Shown: positions 31,633 to 42,791, counted from the first letter of the stretch. The stretch: DNA of 64,000 nucleotides from Picochlorum sp. 'celeri' (GCA_010909725.1 JAACMV010000028.1:310001-374000); one strand, 5' to 3'. Program-made: numbers and translations. Notes: generated from the letters alone by a model not told the origin.

Positions 31633-33579
31633 ATGGTACGAGCGACAAGGAGTCGCAGGGCTGCTTCAAAGAAGGCAGACAAGGACAAAGACAATGACAA
31701 TGACTCTCCGGCGGAGAAACCTGCAACTCGAAGGGGTAGGAGGTCGAACATTGAACAAACTGAGACCAAGGGGGGAGGGTCGAGAGGAAAGGGTAGGAAT
31801 GCGTCACGGGCGGGTTCAAAAAAGGATTCTTCCTCTCAATCGACAAAGGTACAACCTCAGAGCAGTGGTAATGTGAAACTGACAATGGCACAGAAGAAGA
31901 ATAGGAAGAAAAAGCTTCGGAAGGCTGCGAAGAGGGTGGAAAGGGAGCAGGGTGGTACTTTGTTTTCTGGAGGGAGAGTTGCTGGGGACAGCATTCGCGA
32001 TGACTTTGAGGTAGAATATGTTGCTCCGCCTTCGGAGATGATTTTGGATACACTAAAGGTAAAAGATGAGAATGGAGTTGAGACAAAAGAAGATCCGGCT
32101 GTTTTGGAAGAGTTTGCAAAGATATTGCAGAGGTTTGGGAACCCTGGGAGCAGCAATGCTCCTGAGGAGGAAAGAGCTCATGGATCTCGTTCTGGTGATG
32201 AGGGCCAAGGAAATGATGTGGGACACCAAGATACGGAGGATGAATTACGGGGTTCAAGGAAACAGAAAAGGGGGATGAAGAGGATGACTATTGGAGAGTT
32301 GAAGCAGGCCTGTTTGGTGCCCGAGATTGTGGAGGTATGGGATGTCACGGCGATGGACCCTCTGATGTTGGTGTATCTCAAGGCATATAGAAATACGGTT
32401 CCGGTTCCTCGGCACTGGAGTCAGAAGCGAAAGTATCTTCAGGGGAAGAGGGGGTTGGAAAAGCCCCCCTTCAAGCTACCTGCTTTTATTGCTGCAACTG
32501 GGATTGGCGAGATGAGACAGGCTTATTTAGAGAAGGCAGAAGAACAGAATCTGAAATCAAGAGGTCGGGAACGAACTCAGCCTAAAATGGGCAAGCTGGA
32601 TATTGATTATAGAGTGCTGTATGATGCATTCTTTAGGCATCAGCAAAAGCCCTTGCTGTCAAATCCTGGAGAGCTGTACTATGAAGGAAAGGAATTTGAA
32701 ACAGCTCATTTGAAAAAGTTCAGGCCTGGGGTTCTGAGCGATTCATTATCGGAGGCTTTGGGAGTCCAAAGAGGAGCACCTCCTCCTTGGCTCGTTGCGA
32801 TGCAGCGATATGGTCCGCCACCCAGCTATACATCTCTTCGAATCCCGGGATTGAATGCCCCTATTCCTCCGAATGCACAATTTGGATATCATCCTGGAGG
32901 CTGGGGTAAGCCACCTGTGGATGAATTCGGCAATCCAATCTACGGAGATGTATTTGGGGAGCAGGTGGATGACGAGGAGGAGGAAGACATTCATGTAATC
33001 CATTGGGGTGAAGCAGACGAAGACGAAGAAGAAGAAGAAATAGAAGAGGAGGAAGAATCTGAGAGCGATGACGATGCTGAAGAAGAAGAAGAAGAGGAGG
33101 AGGAGGACAAGGCTCATGTAGAGGGTGACGAGGCAGAGGGAATGGCTGGCCACATCTCAGGACTGGAAACCCCTGCTGAAGTGCAAATACGAAAAGAAGA
33201 CACATCTGATCGCCAGCAGAAGCAGCTTTATCAAGTACTAGAGCAGAAAAAGGTCGACATGACCAGCACAGGAATCATGGGCTCTGATCATGTCTACAAT
33301 GTCCCAAGCAAAAAAGGTCTCTCAGGTGTGGCAGCAAAAAGATTAGAAGCGCTACGACGAGGCATTCCAGAAGATTATGAAATTTCAATCGATCCTGCTG
33401 ACTTGGAGTCCCTTGATGACGCCTCCCTCAAGGAATTGTTCGATGCCAAAGTAGCAGAGCATAAAGCATCCTCGGGTACACAGGATTTCTCGGATTTGGT
33501 CGCTGCAAGAGCTGCTTCTGACAAGAAACGAAAAGCTGGCGATGCTTCCAGCTCAAAAGATAAAAAATTCAAATTTTAG
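31633..33579 (+). CDS. SF3B2: Splicing factor 3B subunit 2 (SAP145/CUS1)
   Basis: SF3B2 is a U2 snRNP SF3b subunit that binds pre-mRNA near the branch site. It is a single exon of 648 residues. After a Lys/Arg-rich N-terminal region (QKKNRKKKLRKAAKR), DUF382 is clear: WDVTAMDPLMLVYLKAYRNT, VPVPRHWSQKRKYLQGKRG, LPAFIAATGI. The PSP motif follows: FRPGVLSDSLSEALGV, PPPWLVAMQRYGPPPSYTSL, IPGLNAPIP, GGWGKPPVDEFGNPIYGDVF. A long Glu/Asp run (33017-33110) precedes the C-terminal region. The stop lies 68 bases before an Mpv17-family gene on the same strand. Confidence 0.95.
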   Translation: MVRATRSRRAASKKADKDKDNDNDSPAEKPATRRGRRSNIEQTETKGGGSRGKGRNASRAGSKKDSSSQSTKVQPQSSGNVKLTMAQKKNRKKKLRKAAKRVEREQGGTLFSGGRVAGDSIRDDFEVEYVAPPSEMILDTLKVKDENGVETKEDPAVLEEFAKILQRFGNPGSSNAPEEERAHGSRSGDEGQGNDVGHQDTEDELRGSRKQKRGMKRMTIGELKQACLVPEIVEVWDVTAMDPLMLVYLKAYRNTVPVPRHWSQKRKYLQGKRGLEKPPFKLPAFIAATGIGEMRQAYLEKAEEQNLKSRGRERTQPKMGKLDIDYRVLYDAFFRHQQKPLLSNPGELYYEGKEFETAHLKKFRPGVLSDSLSEALGVQRGAPPPWLVAMQRYGPPPSYTSLRIPGLNAPIPPNAQFGYHPGGWGKPPVDEFGNPIYGDVFGEQVDDEEEEDIHVIHWGEADEDEEEEEIEEEEESESDDDAEEEEEEEEEDKAHVEGDEAEGMAGHISGLETPAEVQIRKEDTSDRQQKQLYQVLEQKKVDMTSTGIMGSDHVYNVPSKKGLSGVAAKRLEALRRGIPEDYEISIDPADLESLDDASLKELFDAKVAEHKASSGTQDFSDLVAARAASDKKRKAGDASSSKDKKFKF

Positions 33580-33647
33580 CCACCGTACAGTGCCAATAGT
33601 AGGGAAAATAACAAGTCAAGGGTGACAGATTCAACTCGGCTGGCACG

Positions 33648-34487
33648 ATGAGTGCGGTTATTGCCCTTTCGAGGGCATTCATCTACCAGCCGAAGAGGGT
33701 TTGGACCTCGTATTTGCAAATACTAGAGAAGAAGCCAGTCCAGACGAAGATATCCACATCCATAGCGGCAGCTTTTCTGGGAGACACGATTGCTCAAAGG
33801 CTTAGCAAACGCAAAGAGGACGTTAAATGGAGGTACTGTGTGCTCATCGGTTTATTACATTGAATTTGTAAATCATATGATACAGCGACTCGAGTGTGGG
33901 TGACACTCTTGGGTTTACCATGGGTTCTTAGGGCTGAACTCTCAGTTGACCCAGATTTTTGATGTATGTGCAGGCCTGATTGGGGGAGAACCGCTCGCCT
34001 CTGTGCTTTCAATGGAGCTATGGGGTTGTTTGGGCACTACTACTATGCGATACTAGATAAAACTGTGGTGATTGGGACAGCCAAGAGTGCCGTAACTGTC
34101 CTGGCCAAGGTTGGCATTGACCAATTTATCTTTGCACCAGTTTGTACCATGCTATTTTATCTGTTCAAAGTGTCGACGGAAGGACGCCCATCGGAGTTTA
34201 TTGGAGAGATGCAGGCAAAGTATGTACCAACTCTTGTTGCTGGATGGAAGCTGTGGCCTGCAGCGCATGTTGTAAATTTCCTGTTCATCCCGAACCAGCA
34301 CAGGATTCTGTACACAAATATAATATCTGTTGCTGGAACGTACATTTTATCCATGGCGGCAAGCGGGGATCATACAGCACAGAAAAAAGATTCAAAGAAG
34401 AAGAAGACAAAGAAATCTGAACGCATCCTTGAGGCAGATGGTCCAAATGAAGTACTTTTCGACGGTGTTACGGTCAAAATTGATTGA
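33648..34487 (+). CDS. Mpv17/PMP22-family membrane protein
   Basis: Members are small four-helix membrane proteins of mitochondria, peroxisomes or plastids. Exons 33648-33832 and 33974-34487 give 232 residues. Family marks: the Y-x-x-x-L-x-x-x-P opening (SYLQILEKKPVQTK), AAFLGDTIAQ, RLCAFNGAMGLFGHYYYAIL, KVGIDQFIFAPVCTMLFYLF, LVAGWKLWPAAHVVNFLFIP and ILYTNIISVAGTYILS, close to the W-x-P-x-x-x-x-x-x-F and W-x-x-x-L signature. The C-terminal tail is Lys-rich. No clear plastid transit peptide is visible. It lies 68 bases after the SF3B2 stop. Confidence 0.9.
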
Positions 34488-34566
34488 TGTAGATTATGAT
34501 TTTGATGGTCACAGGGTAATAATAAATATATGTATCATTCTTATTGGGTAAATAGGGTCTGGACTG

Positions 34567-36622
34567 CTACTGCGGTAAATCGTCGGCATTGAACTCAGCA
34601 AATATTGCGTCAAAATCCTCTGGCGACAAATTGATATCCTGTAGGTCTGTCAATACAGGCTCGTTGGTCCTGTTTTTATGAGGTTCTCCCGATGCATCCT
34701 CAGTTGCATTCTTGGGGCATTCTGCTTGGGTTATTTTTGCATCAGGTTGTGGACTGGTCACTTTTCGATCCACATCTGCTGGTTTGTGTAAAAGTGTTGC
34801 ATTGCTGTCTCCTGTATATACAGGGTTTATATTTCGCTTAACCTGTACAGGCTGAGCTCCATGATCACTCTGTGCGGGTGCGAATTTGTGTACTGGCCGG
34901 TACATGGCACCTGGTCCGTGTGGGGGCATCCTCACTGGGTACTGCGGTTGCTGTACATGCGGTGTCATCTGCACTGGCAGATAAGGATCTTGCATCCTAC
35001 TCAGGTGATACGGTTCCTGCATCATTGGTACCCTGGGGCCATACAGATGAGGCACCACCCTCTGACAAGTGGCATTCTGCAATCCTGGATGCCAAGGTCC
35101 AGGCATAGCTTGTTGAACCTGTGGAGGCGGCACGAATCCCTGGGGTGGTCCAAAATGTTGATATTTACCATGAGGAGCCGAGCAATCGTGTGCAAACTCT
35201 GAGGATGTGCAGTACCTGTAGGCACCCTCATGACTGACATCCTGATATGATCTATTTCTAGGTCCCATTCTTTGCCTTTCATGATCACGGTCAAGCTGGC
35301 TATGCCTTCCTTCGCGATAGTAATCAGCACATGGAATGTGAGCAGAAGAGGATTTACCAGAAGAGCGGTTTGATCCCAGCCTTCTATCCATTCCATGCAT
35401 GCTCTCAGCCAGATAGCCCTTGCTGTATGGCATATACTCTGGCAAGACATTTTCACCCGACTCGTTCATTCTCACTTCTTCTTCAAGTACCCGTTGGTTT
35501 CCATGCATTGGATTCACAGGGGTGCACAGCGACAATTGGTCATCCTCTACATCAGCACCATGAACACCTCTTCCTTCCTTCTTACCACTCGTGATGCTCT
35601 GTGACCGATGCTGTGCACGGCCAGCCGCATCAGCAAGTTTGTCATCTATGGCACCCATGTGCTTCCTTGGCTCAAGCGATTGGGCTTCTGGCTCGCTACT
35701 ATGCCTAGATAAGTACCCTTTGTTGTCATAAGCTTGCGCCGTGTCATCCCTGAACACCTTGGTTTTCTTCAATGACTCGTCATCGTCAGAGTTCTTCTTG
35801 ACAACATTGGAACCATGGACCTGCGCCTGCAATACCATCAGCTACGTCAACCAAGCACAGCAACAACAACAAAACTAGTTGTGACAAGAAACTACTCCAT
35901 ACCTTGATTCTCTCAATCTCTTCAGCCAGAAGTTTTTGCTGCTTGATCAAGAAATTTAAATGCAAAAACGCACTTGAACGATGGGAATCATCATCCAAAG
36001 CGGGAGGCTGGGATTTTCCACCCGAGTTTGCCTTTTCCAGGAAAGGAGACTTTTTCGGCGAGCCGGCCGCATCGGGAACGAAAGACTGCAAAAGCACCAT
36101 AGATTAATTAGATACCTATTATCAACCATACTTTGAAATATTGTGTATCCAGAGGCGCAAGCTCGAAGAAACCAATGAATGGAGTTGTTGTGAATCAACA
36201 CTCCCTCCCTCCGCATATCCTCAATTCTTTACAAAGATATCATCTTTACGCACTCTATATTTTTTATTTCCATTATCATCGTTCTCAGCGCCGATATCTA
36301 CTGCCGAGTCTCGGCTTCGTTTTAGTCCAAGGGGACTAACGTCCTCGAGGATCTCAAGTTCTTCTTCCATACAGCGAGCTACTTTACAGCATACATTATC
36401 ATCTTTACTCAAATTCTTCAATTTTATATGGATCTGACGATCATAGCAGCCGTACTCGTCTGGTTCTGCTTGGAGCAGCATGTACGTCCCCCTGTTCAGA
36501 GAATGGGGCAGGTTCCTATCCACGAGGCAGCTGAGGAAGGGGACGCGGAGTGCCTGACAGCAGCTGTTGCTGTTGCTGGAGGGGCACTTCTTGCTCATCG
36601 AGCTCGTTCCTGCTGATCCCAT
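34567..36622 (-). CDS. Unknown, largely disordered Pro/His/Gln-rich protein
   Basis: Minus exons: up to 36254 (start at ATG 36622 or 36598), 36085-35903 and 35826-34567, all phase 0 at the joins. The N-terminal 130 residues look folded (LVDRNLPHSLNRGTYMLLQ, EYGCYDRQIHIKLKNLS). The next exon has a short helix (LNFLIKQQKLLAEEIERIK). The rest is low-complexity with repeated Met-Pro-His-Gln blocks and ends in an acidic motif (LSPEDFDAIFAEFNADDLP) of the kind seen in transcriptional regulators. I do not recognise it. ATG 36598 overlaps the stop of the upstream gene as ATGA. Alternatively an intron 36663-36554 would fuse it to that gene. Confidence 0.55.
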
Positions 36623-39095
36623 CTATCCATCAGTTTGGTCAGCATGCTGGACGAATTCGATACTTTCGCTGACATAGCCGTGTCCCCTGATGTGAGCATT
36701 TTCATGGACACAATGGACATGTGGAAAGCTGTGCTCTGCACTTTGCTGGCCGGTCGAGCATGAGACAGTCGCTCTGCAATCAATCCGGGGGATTGAAGCT
36801 TCCACGATAGTATTTTACCATGTTGAGAGTAGTTTACTGAATCCCAAATCCTAAGAAACTGTTTGGGAGGCAGAATAGGCCATGCAGTTTCGTCACTTGT
36901 CTCAGCCTGAACGTCCTGAGATGGGTGTACATTCTCCAGAGTCAAGGATGACACTTGCATCAGCTCGAGCAATGTGCTGAGCTCATTGTTCTCTTTGGCA
37001 ATTGTCTTATTCTTTGCTGTATTCCTTGATGTCTGTTTCTCTGGGAGAAACCCTTTGATTCCATCAAGGTGAGGTATGATGCACTCAAGATCATGAGCAG
37101 CTTGCTTGTCATCAGTGCTCTGCTTTTGATGCAAGAGGTATCGTTGCAATATGCTCCAGGCTTCACAGGCAGAGATTGGGAACCCTGGTGAGCTTTCTAA
37201 TAGCTGTTTGAGAAAGCTTGCGACACGCCCTTTTGGGATTCCCATAACATGCGTATCCGAGAAGCGTTCATGTCCTGCATGATATGCTAGTTGAGATGCA
37301 CAGAAAAGAGACCCATGCATTGGCGCGTCCAGTCTATTATCTGCACAGACACGAAATAGGAAGAATATTAAATACTCAACTCAAAAAGCCATTACTGATC
37401 ATGCAGGCATTTTGACGTACCACGAGACGCTGCATATGTATGTGATTCAATAGATACACGGGATTCGTCTGCCTTCCTCTTTGTCGACATGGGTGGAGAA
37501 GTGCCTGATATTGGTACAAGTGCAGCCAGTTGCTGCTGCTCTGCTGCTGCTTCAGATGAAACTCGGTGCATTTTCTGGGACACCAAGGTTTGTACTATTA
37601 TATTTCCTTTTGAAGTTAGTCTGTATACAAGCGGAGTCTGAGTTGGCCTGCCATGTTCCCATGTGCGATCAGTAATGGAAATGCCAAGGTCTCTATCACT
37701 TCCAGACTCTGCATTTCCCAATAGCCTGCACACCCTATCTTGTCCCAGAGTAACGGAGTCTGCATGAAATATATCATATTCTTCATCCCAAAAAGATTGT
37801 AGCATTGCCGACTCTGGATAGGACATCGTATCATAGGCTACCTGAGGTGGTTCAATTGGATCCGCACTGTCAACATCAGTAGGCTTAAATTGAAAAGAAA
37901 AGGTACTCTCGCAGGCCGATATTGGCTCTCTTGAATCGTGTTGAACAAAATGACCACTGTGATATGCAATGCTCGCTGTATCCTTTGCAGTATTCCAGTG
38001 CAAGAGAATTCCTCTTCCCTGGAATGAGCTTGTTGCAACTAGAAAATCTCTACCACCCTCACACGAGAAATGTAGTCCATCAGGGCTTGCTGTGCAGAAA
38101 TCAATCATTGATCTATCCTGTGTAGAAGATGAATTCATGTAATGTTCCCATGATGCCATTGGCCGAATGGCTTTCCTCATGTCAAATAAGTGAACATGTG
38201 TGGCAGTGGATGCTGCAAAATTGTATTCGTTAGTGCACACTTGCCTCTTCGAGACCGCAAATGCCGTGATGAAGTTTCCCTGGGAAAATCTATACAATGT
38301 CTCTGCTGTCGACAGCTTTTCTCGGAAATCAACTCTGATGAGAGCATGATGCTTTGCTGTCAGTGCCAATGATGGATGCAAAGCAGAGCACTCGCATCGA
38401 ACGACCCCCAAACTATGCATATCAGCATCATATGTTGACGCCCCAACCTGTAGCACCGTGAGGGAATGGTCATGATCACAATCACATTCATGTACATCAC
38501 CAGATGCAGTAACAACAACTCCATTCCTTGACATGTACTGGTTCCATGAATAATCTTCCAGCCTATCGGTTCTACACATAAATCCAGGCCCCAATTGATT
38601 CAATGCAAATGGCTGGGAATGCCCATCCCCATCATAAAGCCTTAAAAAATCAACAGAATCTGCACTCTTCACTGCAAAAATGGGCCTACTCGTCTCTGAT
38701 CCTTGCAATCCATCATCCACGTTACAGAAAACCCCCTCTATCGCTCTATGATGCTGTTTTACAACACATGAGGCCCCTTCGCCATCACCGTTGCCAAGGC
38801 GAGTGAGCCTCACCCGTCTCCTATCTGTCCCAGCAGCAGAGACACAATACTGCCTCCCTTCCCAGGAAACCGCACTCAAAAGGCGGTTTGAGTAGGAGTA
38901 TGTATCCTTCTGATCTCCATATATCGCCTCTAGCAATACAGTCTGCGGGATGTACGAATCCGGCAAAAATTTCCCGTATGCCACAGCCTGCTGAACTGAA
39001 GTGGCCAAGGCAACCCGCCGACGCCCAACGCTCCCACTCTCCCCAGACACTTCATAGACGTCCATAAAACCATCCAAATCTTGATTGGTGTCCAT
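36595..39095 (-). CDS. WD-like protein, possibly RNA polymerase I factor TAF1C/Rrn6
   Basis: Minus exons 39095-37421 and 37340-36595 join in phase. ATG 39095 (MDTNQDLDGFMDVYEV) is the first Met in frame; the stop is at 36597-36595. The first 500 residues read like a degenerate beta-propeller. GVVVTASGDVHE, ALTAKHHALIRVDFREKL and THVHLFDMRKAIRPMASWEH recall the TAF1C/Rrn6 family of the Pol I core factor. The C-terminal quarter is helical. The match is from pattern memory and weak; other WD-type proteins are possible. The next ORF on the strand begins inside its last codons. Confidence 0.5.
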
Positions 39096-39408
39096 CTGAG
39101 GGATCACACAGCGTCATATGACTCCGGCAAGTTTGGTATTGACTCACCCAGTTGCATGAAACGTGTCATTTGAATTCTTCCCCCTCGCATCAAATCATGA
39201 CAGACTGATGCTTCGAATTGCATCATTAATTCATGCTTGTATCTCCAATCCAATGGCTAATTCATGTGTGAGATGCGCATCCATCTGGCTAAAAATGGAT
39301 TCCGCTGATGATCCAAATCGGATTTGGATCACATGTGCCCATCGATCTGCACCTAAACCAACGATCAACCCCCGTGTACGACTGCATTGTATTTATTATT
39401 CTCAGATC
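39096..39408. promoter_or_regulatory. Divergent promoter region
   Basis: About 310 bases separate the minus TAF1C-like gene from NXD1 on the plus strand. A pyrimidine tract followed by ctcag just before the NXD1 ATG (39390-39405) could be a 5' UTR splice acceptor. Confidence 0.35.
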
Positions 39409-40364
39409 ATGGGATATTCCGACCCCCCTTGGGTGTTTACTGGGGATGCTCTGTATCAACTATCTCTAGTTCGGGTGGAAGAGGTGCGTCTCTGTTGATG
39501 ATGGGCAGCTCACACACTGATGATGCTTGATTCTAGAAGACTGTTGTCTTGTCTATGTAGGCTAGAAAGTATGTACCCCCAAACATCCCACTGGTCAACT
39601 TTCTGGGATACACCCTGGGAGGTTTCTATTTAGCTCGGTATTCTGATTCCCCTGCTGGGTCTTTCGATGAGCTTGTTGCTCTGGCTGGTTTGGCTTGGAA
39701 CTTTCCTACGTCATGTGCATGGGCTGCAAGGGTGTATGTGAACAATGCGGAGGCTCGGAATCATGGAATAGGAGTGGTTGGGCTGCCATCACGGTTGGCG
39801 AGTTTCAAGGCAGTGCGCAAACCATCATGTTGCAAGGGGAAAATGCAGCATTCGTCGAAATCTAGTAGCAGCATAGATTCAGGCTCAGACTGGTGGTCGT
39901 CGGCTGGTGGGAGACGCGATAGGAAGAATCAAGGAGGGGCAGAGTGGGTTGAAATTCGAAACAGAGAAGCACGGCGCATTCCCATTCTGCAGCGAATAAC
40001 ATCTGGCCTGAAACGAGTATGCGGAATACAAAGCAATGCATATATTACAAAAGGGCTCAAAGAGCCCGTGTGTGCAATCCAGATCCCGAGATTAGAACCT
40101 CAATGGGGACCAGTGATCCAACTCAGTCTACCAAGTTACAGTGGGGGGACACCAGCCTGCCCAGACTTGTTAAAGTATTCTTTGCGGATGTTGACAAAAA
40201 TAAGATTCATAAAACCACTCAAAATTCACATGGAGGATGAAAAGAGCGGGTCAAATTCAATGGAGGCCTTGGGCACAGTGTTGGGAGGCAAGCCACTTCT
40301 GTGCATGTCATTTGAAAAGATGAACATTCAGGTGGAGGCTCCAGAGTACCTTGAAATCAAGTAG
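39409..40364 (+). CDS. NXD1: NEOXANTHIN-DEFICIENT 1 homologue
   Basis: NXD1 is required for neoxanthin formation in land plants; its biochemical role is not settled. Exons 39409-39483 and 39561-40364 give 292 residues. The acetoacetate-decarboxylase-like fold is visible: PPWVFTGDALYQLSLVRVEE, NFLGYTLGGFYLARYSDSPA, GSFDELVALAGLAWNFPTSC, AWAARVYVNNAEARNHG and VGLPSRLASF. An insert rich in Ser/Arg/Lys follows (CKGKMQHSSKSSSS). The later part (VIQLSLPSYSGG, GKPLLCMSFEKMNIQVEAP) is typical of the family end. It marks the organism as green-lineage or at least neoxanthin-related. Confidence 0.85.
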
Positions 40365-40768
40365 TGTATAATAATACTCACAATCTATATTTCATGAAGG
40401 ATCAAATAGTTCCAGCGTTTACAGAGCTAAGGCTCATCCAATATACATGTATGCATGGCGCTGCCTCTGAAGAACCAAAAGAAACAAGAGCAGCTCTTCT
40501 TCACAGGGCCGTCACCTCCCACCGAGTCGTCTCCATAGACATTTCTTTACACACGGAGAGCAATCATCTCTTCTATCAGAACAATGCCACTCACAACCTC
40601 ACTGCTGTACCTTGGTTGCCACCCAATTGAGTGAGTGCCACGTCAGCACTGGATCAGTCCATGTGGACAGAACCGGAGTGGTCATACTTTGTGTCTGCTC
40701 CATCCCACCGCCCTTCAATATTACTAATTATTACAATCCAATAATACCTAGAGATTATTACTGATATA
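40365..40768. other. Intergenic, no gene seen
   Basis: About 400 bases lie between NXD1 and the small HABP4-like gene. Open frames here show no recognisable motif. Confidence 0.45.
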
Positions 40769-41102
40769 ATGGCAACAGGTGCGTCATTAGAAGTCGGTTT
40801 CGGAACATTCTTCTTTCTTCATGATCATCACGATGACCATGCTTTTCATTTCACCAAAAAAAAGGTAACGGATGCAAACACTATTTGAATTCTGCTACTA
40901 CACATTATCGAATGCTATTACAGGATCTCACGGTAAAGGAGATCACAAGGAAAGCCCAAAATCCAAAGGGGCACGTGAACATGATCATCATCTGTCTCGG
41001 AGTGGCAGAAACGATGCTGTAAAGAAGGGAGGAACTGGCAAAGGAAATTGGGGGAGTCCCCAGGAGGAAATCAAGGAAGCCATGATGGAATCACACAAGT
41101 AA
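40769..41102 (+). CDS. Small HABP4/Stm1-like RNA-binding protein
   Basis: Exons 40769-40778 (only ten bases, MATG) and 40924-41102 give 62 residues. The product is very hydrophilic, and the core SGRNDAVKKGGTGKGNWGS resembles the Gly-rich GKGNWG box of hyaluronan/mRNA-binding (HABP4, Stm1, SERBP1) proteins, which bind ribosomes and RNA. The length is far below full SERBP1 but matches short fungal and plant proteins with that box. A TGTAA occurs at 41159-41163. The tiny first exon makes the gene easy to miss. Confidence 0.55.
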
Positions 41103-41234
41103 TTACATTACTGTTTCCTGCTTAGTAAGGAAATGAGTGTGTCAGACACACTTGTTTTTGTAATCATAAATGAATACCAGAATGGATTCTCCTGATGTAT
41201 GTATGTATCTATATTTACGAGTAAAAAAAGAATT

Positions 41235-42290
41235 TCATTCAACGACAAGGAATTCATCGAATCCATGATTGGCAAAAGAGGCTACAACTCTGGAGAACCT
41301 CTGAGGCTGCTCAATATACAGCCAATGGTTCTCCTCTTCAAAATAGAGTGTTCTGCAATGTGGCAACAGTTTGGACACCTCTTCACAGCCCCAGTATGGA
41401 AAGACTGCAGATTTTTTACCAATCACATTCAAGCAAGGGATGGGTATGGTTGGTAAGAGTGGTCTCCAATCAAGTGCTGTATGGTCTGCCATGAGTGCAG
41501 CCAAGGCTGCTGGATTTGCCCGCAGGGTTTCTTGCTCCAAGACTTTCAAGACATCCGCAGGGACATTAGAACTACTACAAAATAAAGCATTATCCCGAGC
41601 AAATCCCTCAAAATCTTCCAACAGCCTGCATTGTAGCCGTGTCAATGAGGCAATGTCATAGCACCCTGTTGAACCAGATTTCCAGTCTATGGCAATGTTC
41701 TGAAGAGGAGCCTGATCCACAAATATCGCCCTTTGTATTCTTCCATCCGCTCCAAACAGTTCAAAATAGCTCCAGATGATGGATGCCCCCATGGATGCCC
41801 CAACCACTGTCACATTCTTCAGCTGGAGTGACACAAGCACATCACGCAGATCAGATGCCAAACGGGCCACATGAAAGCCATGAGATGGCTTATCCGAATC
41901 CCCGTGATGCCTCAGATCGAATGTCACCACCTTGCAGCTCCGTGCAATCAACCGCACATTCAGATCCCAATAATGCCTTGACCCACTCCATCCATGAATC
42001 AACACAACCACAGGTTTCTCTCTGTTATTCCCAGTAACGCTCCCAAAATGTTCATAAAATATCTCTACACCATCATTTGTTCGTATCTTCCCATACGGAG
42101 CCTTGTTAAAGGGGTGATGGGCGTCCATCAATGGATTCATGGCCTGAGGGGACTGCTGTGCAATCTCACCCGCATCGCCCTGATCATACCTCTCATCCCC
42201 TGTATAAGGTCTACTATCATCACTAGTATCTAGTATTGCTTGGCTCCGATGACTATCCCGTCGAGAAACGAGAGAGGAAATGGCGTTCAT
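41235..42290 (-). CDS. Alpha/beta hydrolase
   Basis: This single-exon gene encodes 351 residues. The alpha/beta-hydrolase fold is clear: oxyanion region VVVLIHGWSGSRHYWD, FDLRHHGDSDKPSHG, nucleophile elbow VGASMGAS (Ser), a cap domain, and the catalytic His in EEENHWLYIEQPQRF near the end, as in epoxide hydrolase-like or haloperoxidase-like enzymes. The N-terminal 70 residues are polar and not a convincing transit peptide. Substrate unknown. A 33-codon ORF lies about 130 bases upstream on the same strand. Confidence 0.88.
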   Translation of the reverse strand: MNAISSLVSRRDSHRSQAILDTSDDSRPYTGDERYDQGDAGEIAQQSPQAMNPLMDAHHPFNKAPYGKIRTNDGVEIFYEHFGSVTGNNREKPVVVLIHGWSGSRHYWDLNVRLIARSCKVVTFDLRHHGDSDKPSHGFHVARLASDLRDVLVSLQLKNVTVVGASMGASIIWSYFELFGADGRIQRAIFVDQAPLQNIAIDWKSGSTGCYDIASLTRLQCRLLEDFEGFARDNALFCSSSNVPADVLKVLEQETLRANPAALAALMADHTALDWRPLLPTIPIPCLNVIGKKSAVFPYWGCEEVSKLLPHCRTLYFEEENHWLYIEQPQRFSRVVASFANHGFDEFLVVE

Positions 42291-42420
42291 GACTATGGAT
42301 TGATTGCAAAATCAATCTTTTCTAGATTGGCAATGAGATGCTTTTTCTTTGCGATACTAATAACCATGTGAAGATAATAATAGTATTAGATGGATATCAA
42401 TTGCATTGTTTCATCTAGTA

Positions 42421-42522
42421 TTAAGTACCACCAGAAGGATGCTCAGAGAGCATAGTGCCATCTAGCTCCAATATGGGTGGAGTTTCCTTCTTCTCCTTCT
42501 TCTTCTTTGAGTTGGCCACCAT
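42421..42522 (-). CDS. Possible small ORF (33 codons)
   Basis: The minus strand between the hydrolase and ClpP reads MVANSKKKKEKKETPPILEL and 13 further residues ending EHPSGGT, then TAA. The context suggests either an upstream ORF in the hydrolase leader or a short gene. Lys-rich runs of this kind also arise from cttctt microsatellites on the other strand, so it may be chance. Confidence 0.2.
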   Translation of the reverse strand: MVANSKKKKEKKETPPILELDGTMLSEHPSGGT

Positions 42523-42791
42523 AATTCTATGATGACGATGATGGCGCATTCTCATCAATTGCCCTGAATTCTACTCTATATGCGTATTGAGAACATGCGT
42601 GATACACCTCCCTTCTTCTCTCCTGAAGCAGAATGGATGGATGGTCTGCTGAGAACTCGAGAGGCTTATCTGTACCAATGATGATGGGTCGAATGCAATA
42701 CACCTACTATGGATTTCAACCGAATACGTGACTCAGATAGCACTGTAAATTATAATTAATGGCATTATATTGACTCAAAGTGCAATAAAAG

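Noticed and set aside
31466..32257. 263-codon minus ORF overlapping SF3B2
   Set aside because: It is the antisense of the Lys/Arg-rich part of SF3B2 and has only Ser/Pro/His-rich composition without motifs.
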